Shown: piece after piece, positions 38,325-50,764 of the stretch
Layout: each line of letters opens with the position of its first letter
Position numbering within the stretch: the stretch's first letter is position 1
Assembly (NCBI GenBank): GCA_032622095.1
Contig: CP136069.1
Coordinates: 71,695,319 to 71,759,318 of the forward strand
Reading direction: 5' to 3'
Origin: Siphonodentalium dalli
Lineage: Eukaryota; Mollusca; Scaphopoda; Gadilida; Siphonodentaliidae
Length of the DNA: 64,000 bases
Notes under the pieces: model-generated
Databases searched by the model: none
What the model was told of the DNA's origin: nothing
What the model saw: only the letters and a program-made list of their open reading frames with translations
Made by a program: the position numbers and the translations under genes

Positions 38325-38640
38325 ATATTTATGATATACCATGCATTTGAAATAGGAAGCTCTCTAACATTGTATTATCAACTTATCCGTGTGTAATAAA
38401 CTGTGAACATATTTTTGTTGAGTTGCTGACGTGTTTTTGTGCTAAAGTTTCATCTGGTTTTTGTTGTGCAAAGTGTATTATTTCCAATGGAGGGGGAATA
38501 ACTCTATATTTTAAAGATAGAGTTGTTCCCCTTCCATTGAAAATTCCTTTTTCTAGCTTGAATTCTTTTTGCATAGCTGGCGTATTCTTGCCGCCTCTGA
38601 GATTATTGAGATATAACGCCATGGAAACATAGCAATTGTG
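38325..38640. mobile_element. Diverged interior copy of the element at 31428
   Basis: Shares ACATTGTATTATCAACTTAT, GTGTAATAAACTGTG and the GGGGGAATAACTCTATAT hairpin with the 31.4-kb element, but lacks the TTAA termini. It directly follows the 122-bp minisatellite. Confidence 0.8.
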
Positions 38641-39670
38641 TGGGCTGCGTGACGTGACATTAAATTTCAAGGAAAGCCGCGAAGAAAAAAAATCACATTT
38701 ATTGTTTTAATGTTTTAAGTTATTTCCTTCATAAAAAGAGTCTTATGATAAAGAACCCTCTCAATACTTTAGAATATAGAATTAAACTTCAAAATAACAA
38801 AAACCTTTCGGAATAGAGAACCATCGGAGTAGTGAACATTCGGAATAGTGAACATTCGGAATAGCGAACCTTCAGAATAGAGACATGTCGCTGTACTAAC
38901 GTGATCATATCTCCCAAGTTGGCCGGAAATACAGTCACTCCCATGAAACATAAATTTATCATTTTATTGATGGGCATATGTGTTTTGGGTTGTACTGACG
39001 TAATCATATTATTAATAATAACCTGTATGTGGCGTTTGTGAGTTTTCTGCAATGCTTGTTCCTGATGACACGAACAAAACCCATAGAGTCGATAGACAAA
39101 ATGACACGCAAAACTGGATCTTATTTTTAAATAATAAAGACGCAAAGTAACGAAATTCGGTGATGTCCATTTTGAATCGGCTGAAATCGTAGACAATGAA
39201 CAATTTCGCTGGAAATATAATCAAGATTAAAGAATCACATATTCGCTATTCTACTGTCGTGATATTATGTTTTTGTGTCGGTGATAATGCGATAATTTCA
39301 AACAGTTCTCATGAAATGATTTTGTTTATTTTCTAGAAAACGGCCTTGACCTTTCTCAAATTTGTTGTTGTATTCTTTCGTTAAATGTAGGTTGATGCAC
39401 GTAGCGGTGACCCACTGAGGCAATCGGTTTCGTAGTAAATCGTATTGTTGTAGTTATGTACGTATACACTGATGACTATTTGATCATAGTAAGGTACATA
39501 TAGTTCCATTATTATGCTAATTAACTTAGGTAGATATTAAAAACTATTTCTGGATGAAAAGCAAAATCAATCCTGTTGAAAAATCACTGCGATTTCCATA
39601 TGTCACGTATTTCCTCCGTTCAATATAGGGTCCCGATGTGAACAACCACTCCTGCGATCAAATTAACTTC
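38640..39670. other. Stretch without recognised gene
   Basis: Holds a short cluster of GAACATTCGGAATAGYGAAC repeats at about 38805-38885. The related phrase CACTTCGGAATAGCGAAAC occurs near 4911. The minus-strand open frames across it have no recognisable motifs. Confidence 0.4.
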
Positions 39671-39674
39671 CGGG

Positions 39675-39726
39675 TATAAATAAGGCGACAAAAATGGAAA
39701 TTTGTTAGCTTTTTAACGAATACAAA
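39675..39726 (+). promoter_or_regulatory. TATA box and untranslated first exon of the membrane-protein gene
   Basis: TATAAATA at 39675-39682 sits in GC-richer local sequence. About 30 bp downstream, initiation near 39705 would give a 20-25-base leader ending AAA|GTAAGT at 39726, a consensus donor. The exon at 44252-44389 starts with an acceptor and 31 untranslated bases before its ATG, so it needs such a leader exon. The link is inferred. Confidence 0.5.
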
Positions 39727-40560
39727 GTAAGTTTTCCTACTAGTCTAGGTGATGTATTTTGTTCGGAATGTATATTATTGATTCTTGAATCTTCGACCCT
39801 GAACGATATTTATGTTATCCACAAATATTTTATTTTATTCTATTGATACAATTTGTCACAAAAAAATTTCAAAAATGTTTCAATTCACATTATCAGGTTA
39901 TGATTGAATGAAAATCATGCCATGGTGAATGAGTCATCTTTCTAATGAACCTTTTATGCTGAACTCTTGCATTACAAATTCCAAATTTTAAATGAACGTT
40001 CAGTTGCACTTTAAATACGCTTTGTGGGGAAGGGCAATATCATATGACTTCCCCGTCGAGAAAATTTGTCGCCCAATGTTTTGAGTCTTTCAAAGAAATG
40101 TAACTCTAACAGTAACATACCCGTTATTCAGTAAAAATTCACCTTTACTAACTAACGGGCATACCCAAAGAAGCACACCACAGAGAGACTACGTTTCAAG
40201 AATACTATAGGAAATAAACTTGGCAGGGTGGGTTTGCTTGGAGGAGGCGGGCGGTACTGTAACTGTCTAACAAACTTCAGCCCAAAATGTTCTCGACAGG
40301 GAAGTCGTATGAGATTGCCTGGGGAAGAAGTGTTTTGGGCCGATATTCGTACTTTTTTCGTAACCTAATTTATTTTCACCAAGTTTCATCATCTGTACTC
40401 AGTACTGGTATATGTATCCATGCAGGATCTATTTGGATATATAAGCGCGCGGGATGGAATATTTTAGGATGATTTGATTCCTGCTGGGTCTCCGCCCAGT
40501 GTAGTTTGGAGTATATTGCATGCTGTCTTCCTCCAGGCCTTGAGTGTGGAGTGGGTCTGT

Positions 40561-40986
40561 GACTACCCGCCCTTGGCTTGAGATAACCTGCCCATTTTGC
40601 TGTGGGACAACCCGCCCCAGGACAATCCGCCCAGCTAAAAATTATAATGGAAATTAGGAAGTGTGAAGGGATTATGAGATGGGCAATTGGGTCAATTATG
40701 CTATTATGTGGTCATTTGTTTAAAGAAAACTAGGCGCTTTATAGATTTTTATTTGATGTTAAGATAATAGTAAATAACATACAATATACATGTACACATG
40801 TAATAACAACAGTTAAACACAATGTATAAACGATATTAAACGATCATCGAAGATTATAAAAGAACATTTATATTTAAATTACATAATTACTATTAACAAA
40901 TTCGGGACAACCCATCCATGCTTATCGGGACAACCAACCCCGAAAAGATCAGAAGGGCAATTGGGTCAACTCAGGGGCGGGTAGTC
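40561..40986. mobile_element. GACTACCCGCCC inverted-repeat element
   Basis: 426 bp with inverted GACTACCCGCCC ends. The interior near each end repeats GGGACAACCCGCCC/GGGACAACC phrases. Noncoding; superfamily not assigned. Confidence 0.75.
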
Positions 40987-41208
40987 CTGTTCCCGATTTA
41001 GCCATGTTTTTTTCGGTCCAGGGAAGATTTGGCCCCTATTTAAGTCGGGTAATTAGGAGCATGGGTGTTAATTAGGTGGCCTTTTAATATTTTAAATCTT
41101 GGGTTTTAATTGCCTTAAATTTGGGACCTGTCTTTTCATTTGTCAAAAAATTAATTCAATGACAAAAAAATTGCCAAGTGGGTTTTGAATTATGTGATGT
41201 GAACTACA

Positions 41209-41365
41209 GGGCTCGATTTAACTGGATTCGCATTGCAATTTGCAATTGCTGCTAAACAATTTACATTGGAAAAAAACATGCATTGGTAGGGAATGCTATA
41301 CAAAATCTACCCAGTGCTGCAAAATGCTATGCAAATTAAAAAAATAATTAATTGACCCCTGGACT
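41209..41365. mobile_element. Possible small hAT-like MITE
   Basis: CAGGGCTCGATTTAAC at the left against a complement of CAGGGGTCAATTAATT at the right, with GTGAACTA/CTGAACTA near the two ends. Ends and duplication only roughly agree. Confidence 0.4.
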
Positions 41366-42589
41366 GAACTATCTAATCATAAAACACCATCCCGATAAAC
41401 AAACCCGTTCAACAAATCTATCAAGCTAGTGATGTCAGCAGTGATAATGTCAAAAGTTATATTTAGTTTTCACAAAACGGTAATATTTTCTTCAAATAAT
41501 CAAACTTTTATCAAACAGTTACATGTAATCGACCATGATTAAAATATGATGGTCAGAAAAAAGCGATGTTCTGAAAAAAGGATATATCGCTTCAAAGCAT
41601 GTCATGTCGATAAAAAGTGCTTTTCATGCAGCTTCTTTTAAATGTTTTGATGGATTGAATTAAAATGGAGATAAACATACCGTATTCAGTTGGATATTCA
41701 GGGATTCGTGCATGAAACAGTTTGTGAATGAGCCGGCATGCTCGAATCCCTGAATATCTATCTTAACAGGTTACGTCTATCTCCTAAATATTGAATAATA
41801 CTAGTTGACCGTTGATCTATTGCATGGAAATTAAAGTTGATCATGAAAGTGTGTTGTTCTGTGTTCTGGTACCGGTACCAAAGTTATATGTTTTTATAAA
41901 AATCCCCAGATGAAGACACATTAAGTAATAATATGGTATGTCCTTTTATTGAATGTTTTGGAATGGCTTGCATTTTTCTGTGTTTCATATATAACTATAC
42001 TAGTAGCCTCGGGTTTGCAATACATTGCATGCATTTATATTAGCCTTCATAGGACCAGTGAGTACCAGTATGATGAAAATTGACTAGACTGCAGTAATTT
42101 TGGGTTCTCTGTATATTTTCAGATAAGATGGAGTTGTGCTGAATATTGTTATCTCTACATTATCAGAGTTATTTTGGGATGAGTTAAGCTCTAAGTAAGT
42201 CTAAATCGGGGTTCTCACCAATCCCAAATTAACTTTCTGCAAATGTTTTACCAAATAATTTTTTTTTTTAAATCCAATCAAATTTTTTTGTGATATTACC
42301 GGATATTCATCCAGTATTTGTCGAATGATTTTTGACCAAAATCAAGGGGAATCATGGAACAATGATTGATGATTCTTCTGCTTAACGATATTTGTTTCAA
42401 AGACTTTCGTTATGTTTTAGCCTCAGACTTTTCTGTTATTATACATGTACTAGGGGGTTGCCCGTCACAAAATAACGGGTGTACAAATTTATGTTCTTTG
42501 TTACTTTCTAGTGTCCGCGGCCATGAACAAATTCTCATTTCTATATAAGAAATGGAATGGTCATGCTTCTCTTTTTTGTCACTCGATGC

Positions 42590-43110
42590 GCGAGGGAACA
42601 CATTATTTCACTAAAACTGTATTTCTACGCATACCCACCCCACATATGCGCATGCACATATTGAACGAAACAAAATCAGCATATTACTTTAAATATTAAT
42701 ATATACTAACTGAAACATACTCAATTCGGGAGCGTTTATTCAGCGACGAAAGGAGCTTGTAGCACATTTTGATCTTAAACGGATCCCCTTGGAGCCTGCA
42801 TTCAGCATGCAGCCTAAGGATCACAGGCCCATTTGTGGGAACACTTTATTTGAAATAAAACTGTATTCCCCCCCTCTCCCCAACCTACATGTATATCATG
42901 CACATACAGAACGCAACAATCAATATATTTGCAGCCTAAGGATCACAGGCCCATGCACTGCGCCCCAATTGTGGAAACACTTTATTTCAATAAAACTGTA
43001 TTTTCTACCCCCTCTCCCCAACCAACATATATGTACGCACATATGAAACGCAACAATCAAGATATTTTTTTTTATTACTATATACTAACTGAAACAGGCT
43101 CTATTCGGGG
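42590..43110 (+). repeat. Three diverged units of about 130-240 bp spacing
   Basis: Each has a form of GGAACACTTTATTTSAAWAAAACTGTATT followed by a C-rich stretch and GAACGMAACAATCA; copies at about 42594, 42837 and 42971. Short open frames over them are not genes. Confidence 0.65.
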
Positions 43111-43583
43111 GCCTTTATTTAGCAGTGGATGGGCCTGTAGCCCCTTTGTGCGCTTTGCGCACATTATATGATCTTAAACAGCGCGCGCTTCGCGCACATT
43201 TTGATAATTTTTATCTTTGTACATTTGTACTATAGTATTGGCATTTATACTATATTGTTGGCATTTATACTATATTTCTGTTGTAATTATACATGGATGT
43301 TGGCATGTAGTTTTCTACACAAAGTTTTAATGCATGCCTTATAATGAATGGCATAACATTAGCGGGGGATATACCAGTAATACAACATCATAATACAAGG
43401 CAAATAACTCTACATTTAGTAAACATGTACAGTGTACAGTGTACATCCGGTACAAATAGAGTGACTGAAATACATTTATACATACACTATTTACTATTTA
43501 CTACCTGTATTTTGAGAGACTTCATCTCTCGTAAATCTGATAATTATGCATGGTAGTTTCACATGAATATACATTACATGTAT

Positions 43584-43970
43584 GGTGCCAGACATTTGCA
43601 TAATGAGGTCCTCAAAAGGTGAATATAGTGATGCTACCCTGCCCAGTGGGCTAGCTTCACTAAATTTACCCACTGGGAGCCTCATTCTGCATAGGCTTCA
43701 TCTCCTCTGGAAAGTATCTTTACTATCAAATTAAAATGGTTTTTTTTAGTTTTGTTGTAAACTTTTTTAGAAAGATTATTTTCTTTTTTAGTACAGTTTC
43801 TGTATCTCTCCAAATTGGCAGACGACACAATGCATAATCAAGGTGCCCAATGGGTGCTCATCACCATCTGGGAACTTAAATCAGTGTTTAGGTTTCCCAT
43901 AGCAGATGAGGCCATGCAGAATGAGAGGTTCCAGTGAATGAATTTTGTGATGCTATCCTGCTTATTCTTC
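43584..43970. mobile_element. hAT-like MITE, copy A15 (diverged)
   Basis: Diverged hairpin, inverted middle section and a half hairpin just before the membrane-segment exon at 44252. Confidence 0.72.
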
Positions 43971-44251
43971 AATTAAAGATCTTTCTTTTCATTCCCTTTT
44001 TAAAATTTGAAATATTTATAAACATAGGATGTTTTTTCGTGATACATGTACCAATAAAAATTGTTTTCAATACAAGTTTTGATGAAAAATTACCATACAT
44101 TGTATGTTTTTAAAAATGTGGTCTTGGAAGTACTAATACAAATGTTCTTCTTATATTAGACAATATTAGATGTCTGCCCATAGGGTTGCCTTCCTTTGTA
44201 ATGAAATATTGATATGGCATCCAGATGTGAATTCATGCTTTGTTTTTACAG

Positions 44252-44389
44252 ATTAATGGTAGACACCATGTAGACCATAAGGATGGTACAGCATGTTTTA
44301 ACCCCCACACTGTCAGCATCCTTGGCAGTTAGTATCGGCGGACTCTTTGTTGTTGTGTTGCTGCTGATAATCTGTGTGTGCAATGATTC
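44252..44389 (+). CDS. Start exon of a putative single-pass membrane protein
   Basis: A TTTGTTTTTACAG acceptor is followed by 31 bases of leader and an ATG at 44283. The frame reads MVQHVLTPTL, then SASLAVSIGGLFVVVLLLII and CVCND, ending on two bases of a split codon at GTAAGT. The roughly 20-residue hydrophobic stretch right after a short polar N-terminus, followed by Cys residues, is a signal-anchor or type III membrane segment. The next exon supplies lysines and arginines on the cytoplasmic side. The arrangement is like the N-terminus of synaptotagmins and similar vesicle proteins, but no C2 domain lies in the window, so the family is not assigned. Confidence 0.68.
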
Positions 44390-44465
44390 GTAAGTTATTT
44401 TGTTGTTACTTCTTGAATACTACCGATACTCGGTGCCCAATAAGCAAACTAGTACATGTATGCTT

Positions 44466-45787
44466 ATGCCTAAAAAAAAAATACATTTGTTTCCGCTAAC
44501 GAGCTGAAAAAAATTAGGGTAGGTAGGTAGGCTTAACTTTTTTTTTTTTGGGGTTAACTTTTTTTTTTCAGTATCTTTAAAAATAACTGTATAATACTTG
44601 TCAATAACCCAAACTATGCACTTCTTAGCCCCAATCTTGTTAACCCAGATAACAGAGGAACTAGAAATTCCAATTCAATCTTACATATATACTAGTCTAT
44701 AAACTAATATAGTCTTTGATAATCCTAATATTTCCCATATGGTCTGGTGACAACTGGAGTCAGTCCAGCACCAATGCACTGTTCACATATTGGAGTGACC
44801 GTCTTGTACCGATCTCTTAATGATGGCTTCATAACACTACATTCTCCTCTGCATTCAGTGAATGATCTAGGTATTTTTTGGCGACACCTGCTTTCGGGCA
44901 ATGATATGCCAAAGTCATAACCTGAAGGCCTGAGCGGAGGAAGGTTTGGGAGGGGTGACCCCTGCTGATGGTGGGGGTTCTCCCCCTGGAAAATGTTTGA
45001 AAATCCATTGCATTTAGAGCTAATCTAGGGCACTTTGAGTCAGTATTTTGAATTTTACTGAGAGGTCAATTTGATCAAGTTTCTCAAGCATAACTTTCAA
45101 ATTTTTATATACTAGCATGTAGGGATCAAAATGCTTATAAGTTATTGTCAGATATCTTTTGGTTCAATGGATTATGCTTATCCTGCTTGAAATGAGACTT
45201 ACCATTATCACTCTAATTCATATAATAGGCTATTTTATAAAATTCAAGTGAGACACATACATAATATACTACATGTAGTACAGAAACAATGTCTATTAAG
45301 TTAGTAATTACTATTTATAGTACTAATCTCTATATTAATCTTTCATTTGGTATTATGAGATCCCACCTGATAACCAGGTTGATTCGATCAAATTGTTAAT
45401 ATTCCTGTAATGTATTTGATTGAAATACTGAAGTCTGAAGGCTGAATGATAACAAACCTGAACTGAAACTATTTGAAGTTTTCACAGATGAAAGCTAGAT
45501 AAAGCCAAACATACTTTACAGTATGATTCCAACTGTTAAACTTAAATCTTTTTTTAAACTTAAATTTCTTATGTCAATATATATAAATGTTTTGCATCTT
45601 GTTATGATATGAATTGGGACCTAACTTGCAACAACAAAAAATTAAATAAAAAAGATTTTTTTTTTTTTTAATTTGTTTTGGTCCAATTTTTTTTTTTTTG
45701 TGCAATGGCAATAAAAAGTTTAGGGTCGGGGGTTTAAAATAGGGTCAGTCGGGTTAGCGGAAACAAAAGTCTTTTTTTTTTAGGCCT
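44466..45787. mobile_element. GCCTAAAAAAAA...TTTGTTTCCGCTAAC inverted-repeat element
   Basis: About 1.3 kb. The left end CCTAAAAAAAAAATACATTT then GTTTCCGCTAAC is inverted at the right end as GTTAGCGGAAACAAAAGTC then TTTTTTAGGCC. The interior is AT-rich without a transposase that I recognise. It fills much of the intron between the membrane-protein exons. Confidence 0.78.
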
Positions 45788-46097
45788 TATTAATTTCAGG
45801 GTAAAGTTCCCACATGTACTGTCATTATTTAGCTCCGAACATTTGTTTTTATTTTTGGTCGATAAAATCTGCGAATAAATCTTTTCGGTGAGAGTGAAAG
45901 GTCTAAACCGTGACCATCGAGACTGAAGAAACAAATTGCCAGAGTGTCATTACTAAAATGAACCACTGCACTTTTATATCCATAGGGGTAATAGTAGTGT
46001 GGAATAAAATAGTTCCACCCTGTACTCTATTCCACCCTCCACCATTACTTAGTTTTGCAAAATGTTTCAATCTGTACTGCTATTTGGCACTCAAGAG

Positions 46098-46314
46098 TAC
46101 AGTAATGCTCTAAGTAATCGACTTCTTATACACAGAAGAATTATGGGTAACTTTTCAGGATTTAGTCGGAAATATGGCTTGTTGCCATTCATCGGAAAGC
46201 TCTTGCCGAGAGCTTTCCGATGAATGGCAACAAGCCATATTTCCGACTAAATCCTGAAAAGTTACCCATAATTCTGCTGTGGTTACGAAGTCGATTAATT
46301 ACAGCATTACTGTA
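46098..46314. mobile_element. Tc1/mariner-like palindromic MITE, copy B10
   Basis: Complete hairpin with TA flanks in the intron upstream of the basic exon at 46823. Confidence 0.9.
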
Positions 46315-46323
46315 ACTGGATCA

Positions 46324-46410
46324 TTAACCCTTCCATGATGGGAGCTTCCTGGAATTTTGCGATAACCCTGTGCCAATACATTCTCTTACATACATGTATG
46401 TCAGTCTCCA
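46324..46410. mobile_element. TTAACCCTTCCATG element, left-end fragment
   Basis: Left terminus and first hairpin half, then unrelated sequence. It lies 10 bp after MITE B10. Confidence 0.7.
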
Positions 46411-46822
46411 CTGTAGCGGTAACATTTACATAACAATGGTTTTGGTATGAGAAATCTCGTTATTAGACAGTTATATTAGAACAATGTATCTAGATCTATT
46501 TTTACATGTACTTGTTAATGACAGTTGTTTTACAAACTTTTATGAAATTTACATTATTATACTTGAACCTAAACCAAAGGCCTTCAGTGACTTTTAAAAA
46601 AACCTGTCCTGTTTTCTCAGGCTAATTATTTCAGTCCTTTTTGCCATCTTCAAAAAAAAGCTTATAGATTTCTTATCATGGAAAAAATGGGAAATTGAGT
46701 TATATTAACAATGCCATTGACTTATAGGGCTAAAAAAAAATATTTATTTGGGTAATTTAATACTGACATTGTGGTGATTAATAATGATAGATGTGGATAT
46801 ATTTTTTTTTATTTTTTTGCAG

Positions 46823-46889
46823 GAAGAAATCTCCAAAGCTACAGTCAGTCAAGAGAAAAGATGAAAGAAATTTTTCCCACAGAACATCG
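46823..46889 (+). CDS. Second coding exon of the membrane protein (basic juxtamembrane region)
   Basis: A long T-rich tract and GCAG acceptor precede 67 bases that complete the split serine codon and read KKSPKLQSVKRKDERNFSHR then TS, ending in phase 0 at TCG|GTAAGTG. The strongly basic run directly after a membrane segment marks the cytoplasmic side, and phase and charge both fit the preceding exon. Too short for the family to be identified. The 2.4-kb intron before it contains the GGCCTAAAAAAA element and MITE B10. Confidence 0.66.
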
Positions 46890-46960
46890 GTAAGTGAATG
46901 AAATCTTTGCATTTTATATTTCACTTTTCCTTATAAATTTGAGCTCTCTGGTTTAAATAT

Positions 46961-47455
46961 AGGCCTTAAAAAAGACTTTTTTCTGCTAACTTACTAAAAA
47001 ATAATTGGGTAAATATTACAGGTATTATTCCCCTGGAATAATACTTAGTCGCTCCTATAGCCTCTTGCAGGTAAATACATCAAGAAACAATCAACTATTT
47101 CACAAAGCAATTTGTCTTTATTTGGAATAACTCAGTTGTAAAATGAAGTAAGGACATACATGTACTCACATGGGAAAATTTAAGTCATATCATACACATT
47201 ATGATGTTTTATTGAACTTGTCACTCCCTTTCACACAATTCAATGTTCCAAGTTTAAATAAACTACATGATCCCATTTTAAAGAGTTTATATATGATGCA
47301 CAGCAGTCCTAACGCATCAAAAGACGTTTGTAATAGACTTATTTAAAACTTATCAAAAATAAAAATAAAGAATTTACAATATTAAAATGTAGAAACAGGG
47401 ATTCAAAATAGGGTCAGTCAGGTTTGTGGAAACAAAGGTCTTTTTTGTTAGGCAT
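46961..47455. mobile_element. Shorter relative of the element at 44466
   Basis: AGGCCTTAAAAAAGACTTTT then CTGCTAAC at the left, GTTTGTGGAAACAAAGGTCT then TTTTTGTTAGGC at the right; also shares CAAAATAGGGTCAGTC. Roughly 0.5 kb. Confidence 0.68.
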
Positions 47456-48158
47456 TTTATTTTTTATTACTTAATTTACGGATTTCCCTACCTACCCAAA
47501 AAAAAGTTATTTGTCAATAAAAAATTAAATTATAGTTTTCGGTTTTTTAATTTCCGCCAATGGGAATTTTAATCCAGACATATAACAAAAATTAGAAAAA
47601 AGTATAAGTTTATGTTATAGGTACAACAACATCGATTTAACAGCGAAGCCTTCTGGTGATGTTTATGGTATTGAATGTCACCGCCAACATGGGGGGACCT
47701 CAGTGATATTGGCATTATTTTTTCGTCTATCCATATCATGCTTTAAAGAAACATCCAAATAAAAAAATATATTTGCCCATGCTTGTTTTAGATGAGGAGA
47801 TTATTATACAGCAAATATTTTATTTCTCCCGACCCTAATTTAAATAAAAAAAAAATATATACAAATTTTATTTTTTATTTTTTTTCCTCCCACCTCCCCT
47901 ACCTTTGAGCCAAATAAATCCATAAACCAAGTAATAAAGCATAAATTGCCTTAGGCCTTATGATTATGCACGCAAAGTACTGCAGGCTAATTTGCTGCAC
48001 TTTTGTTTTATATTGCTTTTTTATAAATTATAGAAGTTTAATAATGGATGTATTAATTTGGGACAATATCATTCTATTTTCTAATACCGGTAATCCATAG
48101 CATTTATAGAGCTATCTGACGCCCAGATCCTTTTCGTCATCTTCAACAGAAGTGCATA
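47456..48158. other. AT-rich intron stretch
   Basis: Poly-A/T-rich with CCGACCCTAATTT and CCTACCTACCC phrases related to the ends of the 44.5-kb element. No exon seen. Confidence 0.4.
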
Positions 48159-48375
48159 TACAGTAATTCCCTAAATAATCGACTCCTTAACCACATCAGA
48201 ATGATGGGTAATTTTTTCAGGATTAAGTTGGAAATATGGCTTGTTGCCATTCATCGGAAAGCTCTCACTGAGAGCTTTCCGATGATGGCAACAAGCCATA
48301 TTTCCGACTAAATCCTGAAAAATTACCCATAATTCTGCTGTGGTTAAGGAATCGATTATTTAGGGCATTACTGTA
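48159..48375. mobile_element. Tc1/mariner-like palindromic MITE, copy B11
   Basis: Complete hairpin with TA flanks. Its right edge directly abuts a TTAA-family element that lacks its own left end. Confidence 0.9.
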
Positions 48376-48614
48376 CTTGTGAAAACCTTGTGCCAATGCA
48401 TTCCCTTATATATTTATATATGTGAATCGTCCATAGGGCGCCTCACATATATAAGAGAATTCATTCGCCTAACAATATTTACCTTGATCTTGTAACCAAG
48501 CACATTCTCTTAAATATGTGAGGCTCCCTATGGGAGACTCACATACATTAGAGAATGTACTGGCACAGGATCTTTAATTTTGCACCAGCGCAGCTCTCGT
48601 CATGATAGGGTTAA
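48376..48614. mobile_element. TTAACCCTTCCATG element, left end lost
   Basis: Two TATATGYGAG hairpins and the ATAGGGTTAA right terminus; the left terminus is replaced by MITE B11. Confidence 0.8.
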
Positions 48615-49770
48615 TAATACCATTGACTTGTAGATAGAGGTTACCTATCATTATGGCTTTTGACTCAATGCGAGAATTATCATGTGTGGTGCAAGCAATT
48701 ACAGGTTTTCCACGAGTGCAAAATCAGTGTTTACTTGTTCCCACGAATGAGAATTCTCGTATTCAGTTAAAAAATGTAGTTTTTTTTTATTACATGTATA
48801 TGCATTTTCAATATTTCAATCTACATTTTTTCTCTGAGTCACTTGTTTTGTTAAATTAAATGTAGACGAAAATGGATCAGCTGATTGTCAACAGACTACC
48901 TTCAATGAAACTTCTGCATAACAAAGTAGTCCCCATTTCCCTGCCCATTAATGTTTGCCAAAAGTGTCTTAATATGCAAGTTTAATATAAATAACAACAA
49001 AGAGTGTAATGATTAATCATCTGTCCCACTTTAAATAACATTAATAACATTTTATGACATGAAATAGCTCTGAAATAGTCCGGTGGCTTCATGACGTATT
49101 CTTTTAGTAAGAGCGCGTGACCATGATTCGCTATTAGTAACACTATGAAGGTAAATAACAAAATCGTTGTTGCTTGCTTGGACAAGCAATTTATGCACCA
49201 TTTAACTTCCGGCCATTTAGAGCTATCTCACTGTAAAGCATATAATAGAATTGAATATTTGTGGTTAGTCTGCAAGTTAATGGCTAACTTAACGGTGTAT
49301 CCAGGTGGATTTTCATGCCTTGATCTGATTACTAGATGCAGTTAATTGAAGTGTTCGTACAGGTACATGGTGATACCCCCCCCCCCCCCCCCCCCCCCCA
49401 ATTTCGTGCCTTATACAACAATAGCTGGAAACTACAAACCAAAAGTAAGTTTAAATAAATTGCTCTGATAATTTGATATTCCAACTGGTAGTTAGTGTGA
49501 AATTTGTTATTTTACACCAACATTGTTGGTGGGGGGATGGGTGTCAAGTTACAAATTCCAACAGTTGGAAAGATTTAAAAATTGCAACCCAAGGGAGAGG
49601 GGTCCAAACGGAATTTCTCGAACATGGGGAGTCTGGTCTTGTTCAGGGGAAGGGTGTGCAGTTGGATACTTAAAGGTGGCCAGACACCCCTCCCCATTGA
49701 AGGGCCCACTAGCCACATCCCTGTGTTTGTAGCTCAGATGCTCATTTCAGTTCATCTGATTACATTTTAG

Positions 49771-49797
49771 GATGGTGCGGAATCGGATGATAGCTTG
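49771..49797 (+). CDS. Candidate 27-base microexon of the membrane protein
   Basis: TACATTTTAG acceptor, then nine codons DGAESDDSL, then a GTAACT donor; phase 0 on both sides, as needed to follow the exon at 46823. The acidic Ser-rich composition is unlike the surrounding intron. The frame stays open past the donor (VTIPEAS...), so the exon could be longer. Tentative. Confidence 0.4.
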
Positions 49798-50008
49798 GTA
49801 ACTATTCCAGAAGCCAGTCTATATATAGCTTCAAACAGCTTCTGCTTCATTCATATATCTCATTCTATTATCTTAGTTAAACCTCACAAAATGTTCATTA
49901 TAGACCAAGTTTTCTTTATGAGAAACCAAATTCACATTTATTAGTAACTTACTCGAAGAGCCTAATTTATTCAAACATAATGGATTGTCACATTATGTTG
50001 AATTACGC

Positions 50009-50258
50009 ATAACCCTTCCATGACTGGAGCTTCTTGAAATTTTGCAAATACCCTGTGCCAATGTATTCTATTTTATATGCAAGTCTCCCACAGGGAGCCT
50101 CGCATATATAAGATAATTCATTGGCCTAACAATATTTACCTTGACCTTTTAAGTCAGTACATTTTCTTATATATGAGAGGCTCCCTATGGGAGAGTTGCA
50201 TACCGGTATATAAGAGAATGTACTGCACATGATCTTTAAAGCTGCACCAGCATAGCTC
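50009..50258. mobile_element. TTAACCCTTCCATG element, diverged ends
   Basis: Left end reads CATAACCCTTCCATGACTGG, followed by two hairpins; the right terminus is lost after GCACCAGCATAGCTC. Confidence 0.78.
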
Positions 50259-50620
50259 TCAATGCCTTTGAAGATGGTGCTTGCAGCATATCATCCGCGA
50301 TTTCTACGTCTGATGCTGTATTAAAACAAACAATGTCATTGAAGCATGCATGCGACTCACATGGAGAGCATTGCAGACTTCACAATGATGGTGACAAAAG
50401 CATCAAATTAAAGAATTGCAGTGTTGTAATGGACCTTTCCACGGCTGTCTATCAAATAATTATTAGCAGATATTTTCTACCATTCAGCGACTGAGCTGGT
50501 CGCTTGATGCAATGAAAATGTTTCGTTTACCTTACTTTTGATATCCGCGCAAACTATCAGTGTTAAATTCCCTGTATACAAATCATAATATACTGTATCC
50601 TCCCACTAGTGAATATATAG

Positions 50621-50762
50621 AATATACGCATAGTGTTTCTGAATAACAAATTTAATCCACTAGTGGGATTGGCGATTTACACCACGAGCTTCAGTGAGTG
50701 GTGTAAATCGCCAATCCCACGAGTGGATTAAATTTGTTATTCAGAAACACTATGTGTATATT
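50621..50762. repeat. Near-perfect hairpin, about 63-bp arms
   Basis: AATATACGCATAGTGTTTCT at the left is mirrored by AGAAACACTATGTGTATATT at the right, with a loop around GAGCTTCAGTGA. Only a few mismatches, so it is young or maintained. Confidence 0.9.
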
Positions 50763-50764
50763 TT

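Larger units (their letters stand above)
39727..44251 (+). other. Putative first intron of the membrane-protein gene
   Basis: No convincing exon. It contains a TIR element at 40561-40986, a small hAT-like candidate at about 41209-41365, a 16-bp-stem hairpin at 41693-41758, diverged tandem units at 42590-43110, GCGCGCGCTTCGCGCAC-type palindromic bits near 43150-43195, and MITE A15. Otherwise it is AT-rich and unremarkable. Confidence 0.5.

Noticed and set aside
35547-38396. Many overlapping open frames of 60-139 codons containing RARRPDKIRIRGKIHSH
   Set aside because: They appear on both strands and repeat every 122 bp. The unit length is not a multiple of three, so each frame simply cycles through all three frames of a stop-poor minisatellite unit.
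49771-49947. Longer version of the microexon, open to TAG at 49947
   Set aside because: The GTAACT donor after nine codons is reasonable and the later residues are hydrophobic and intron-like, so only the short form is listed, with low confidence.
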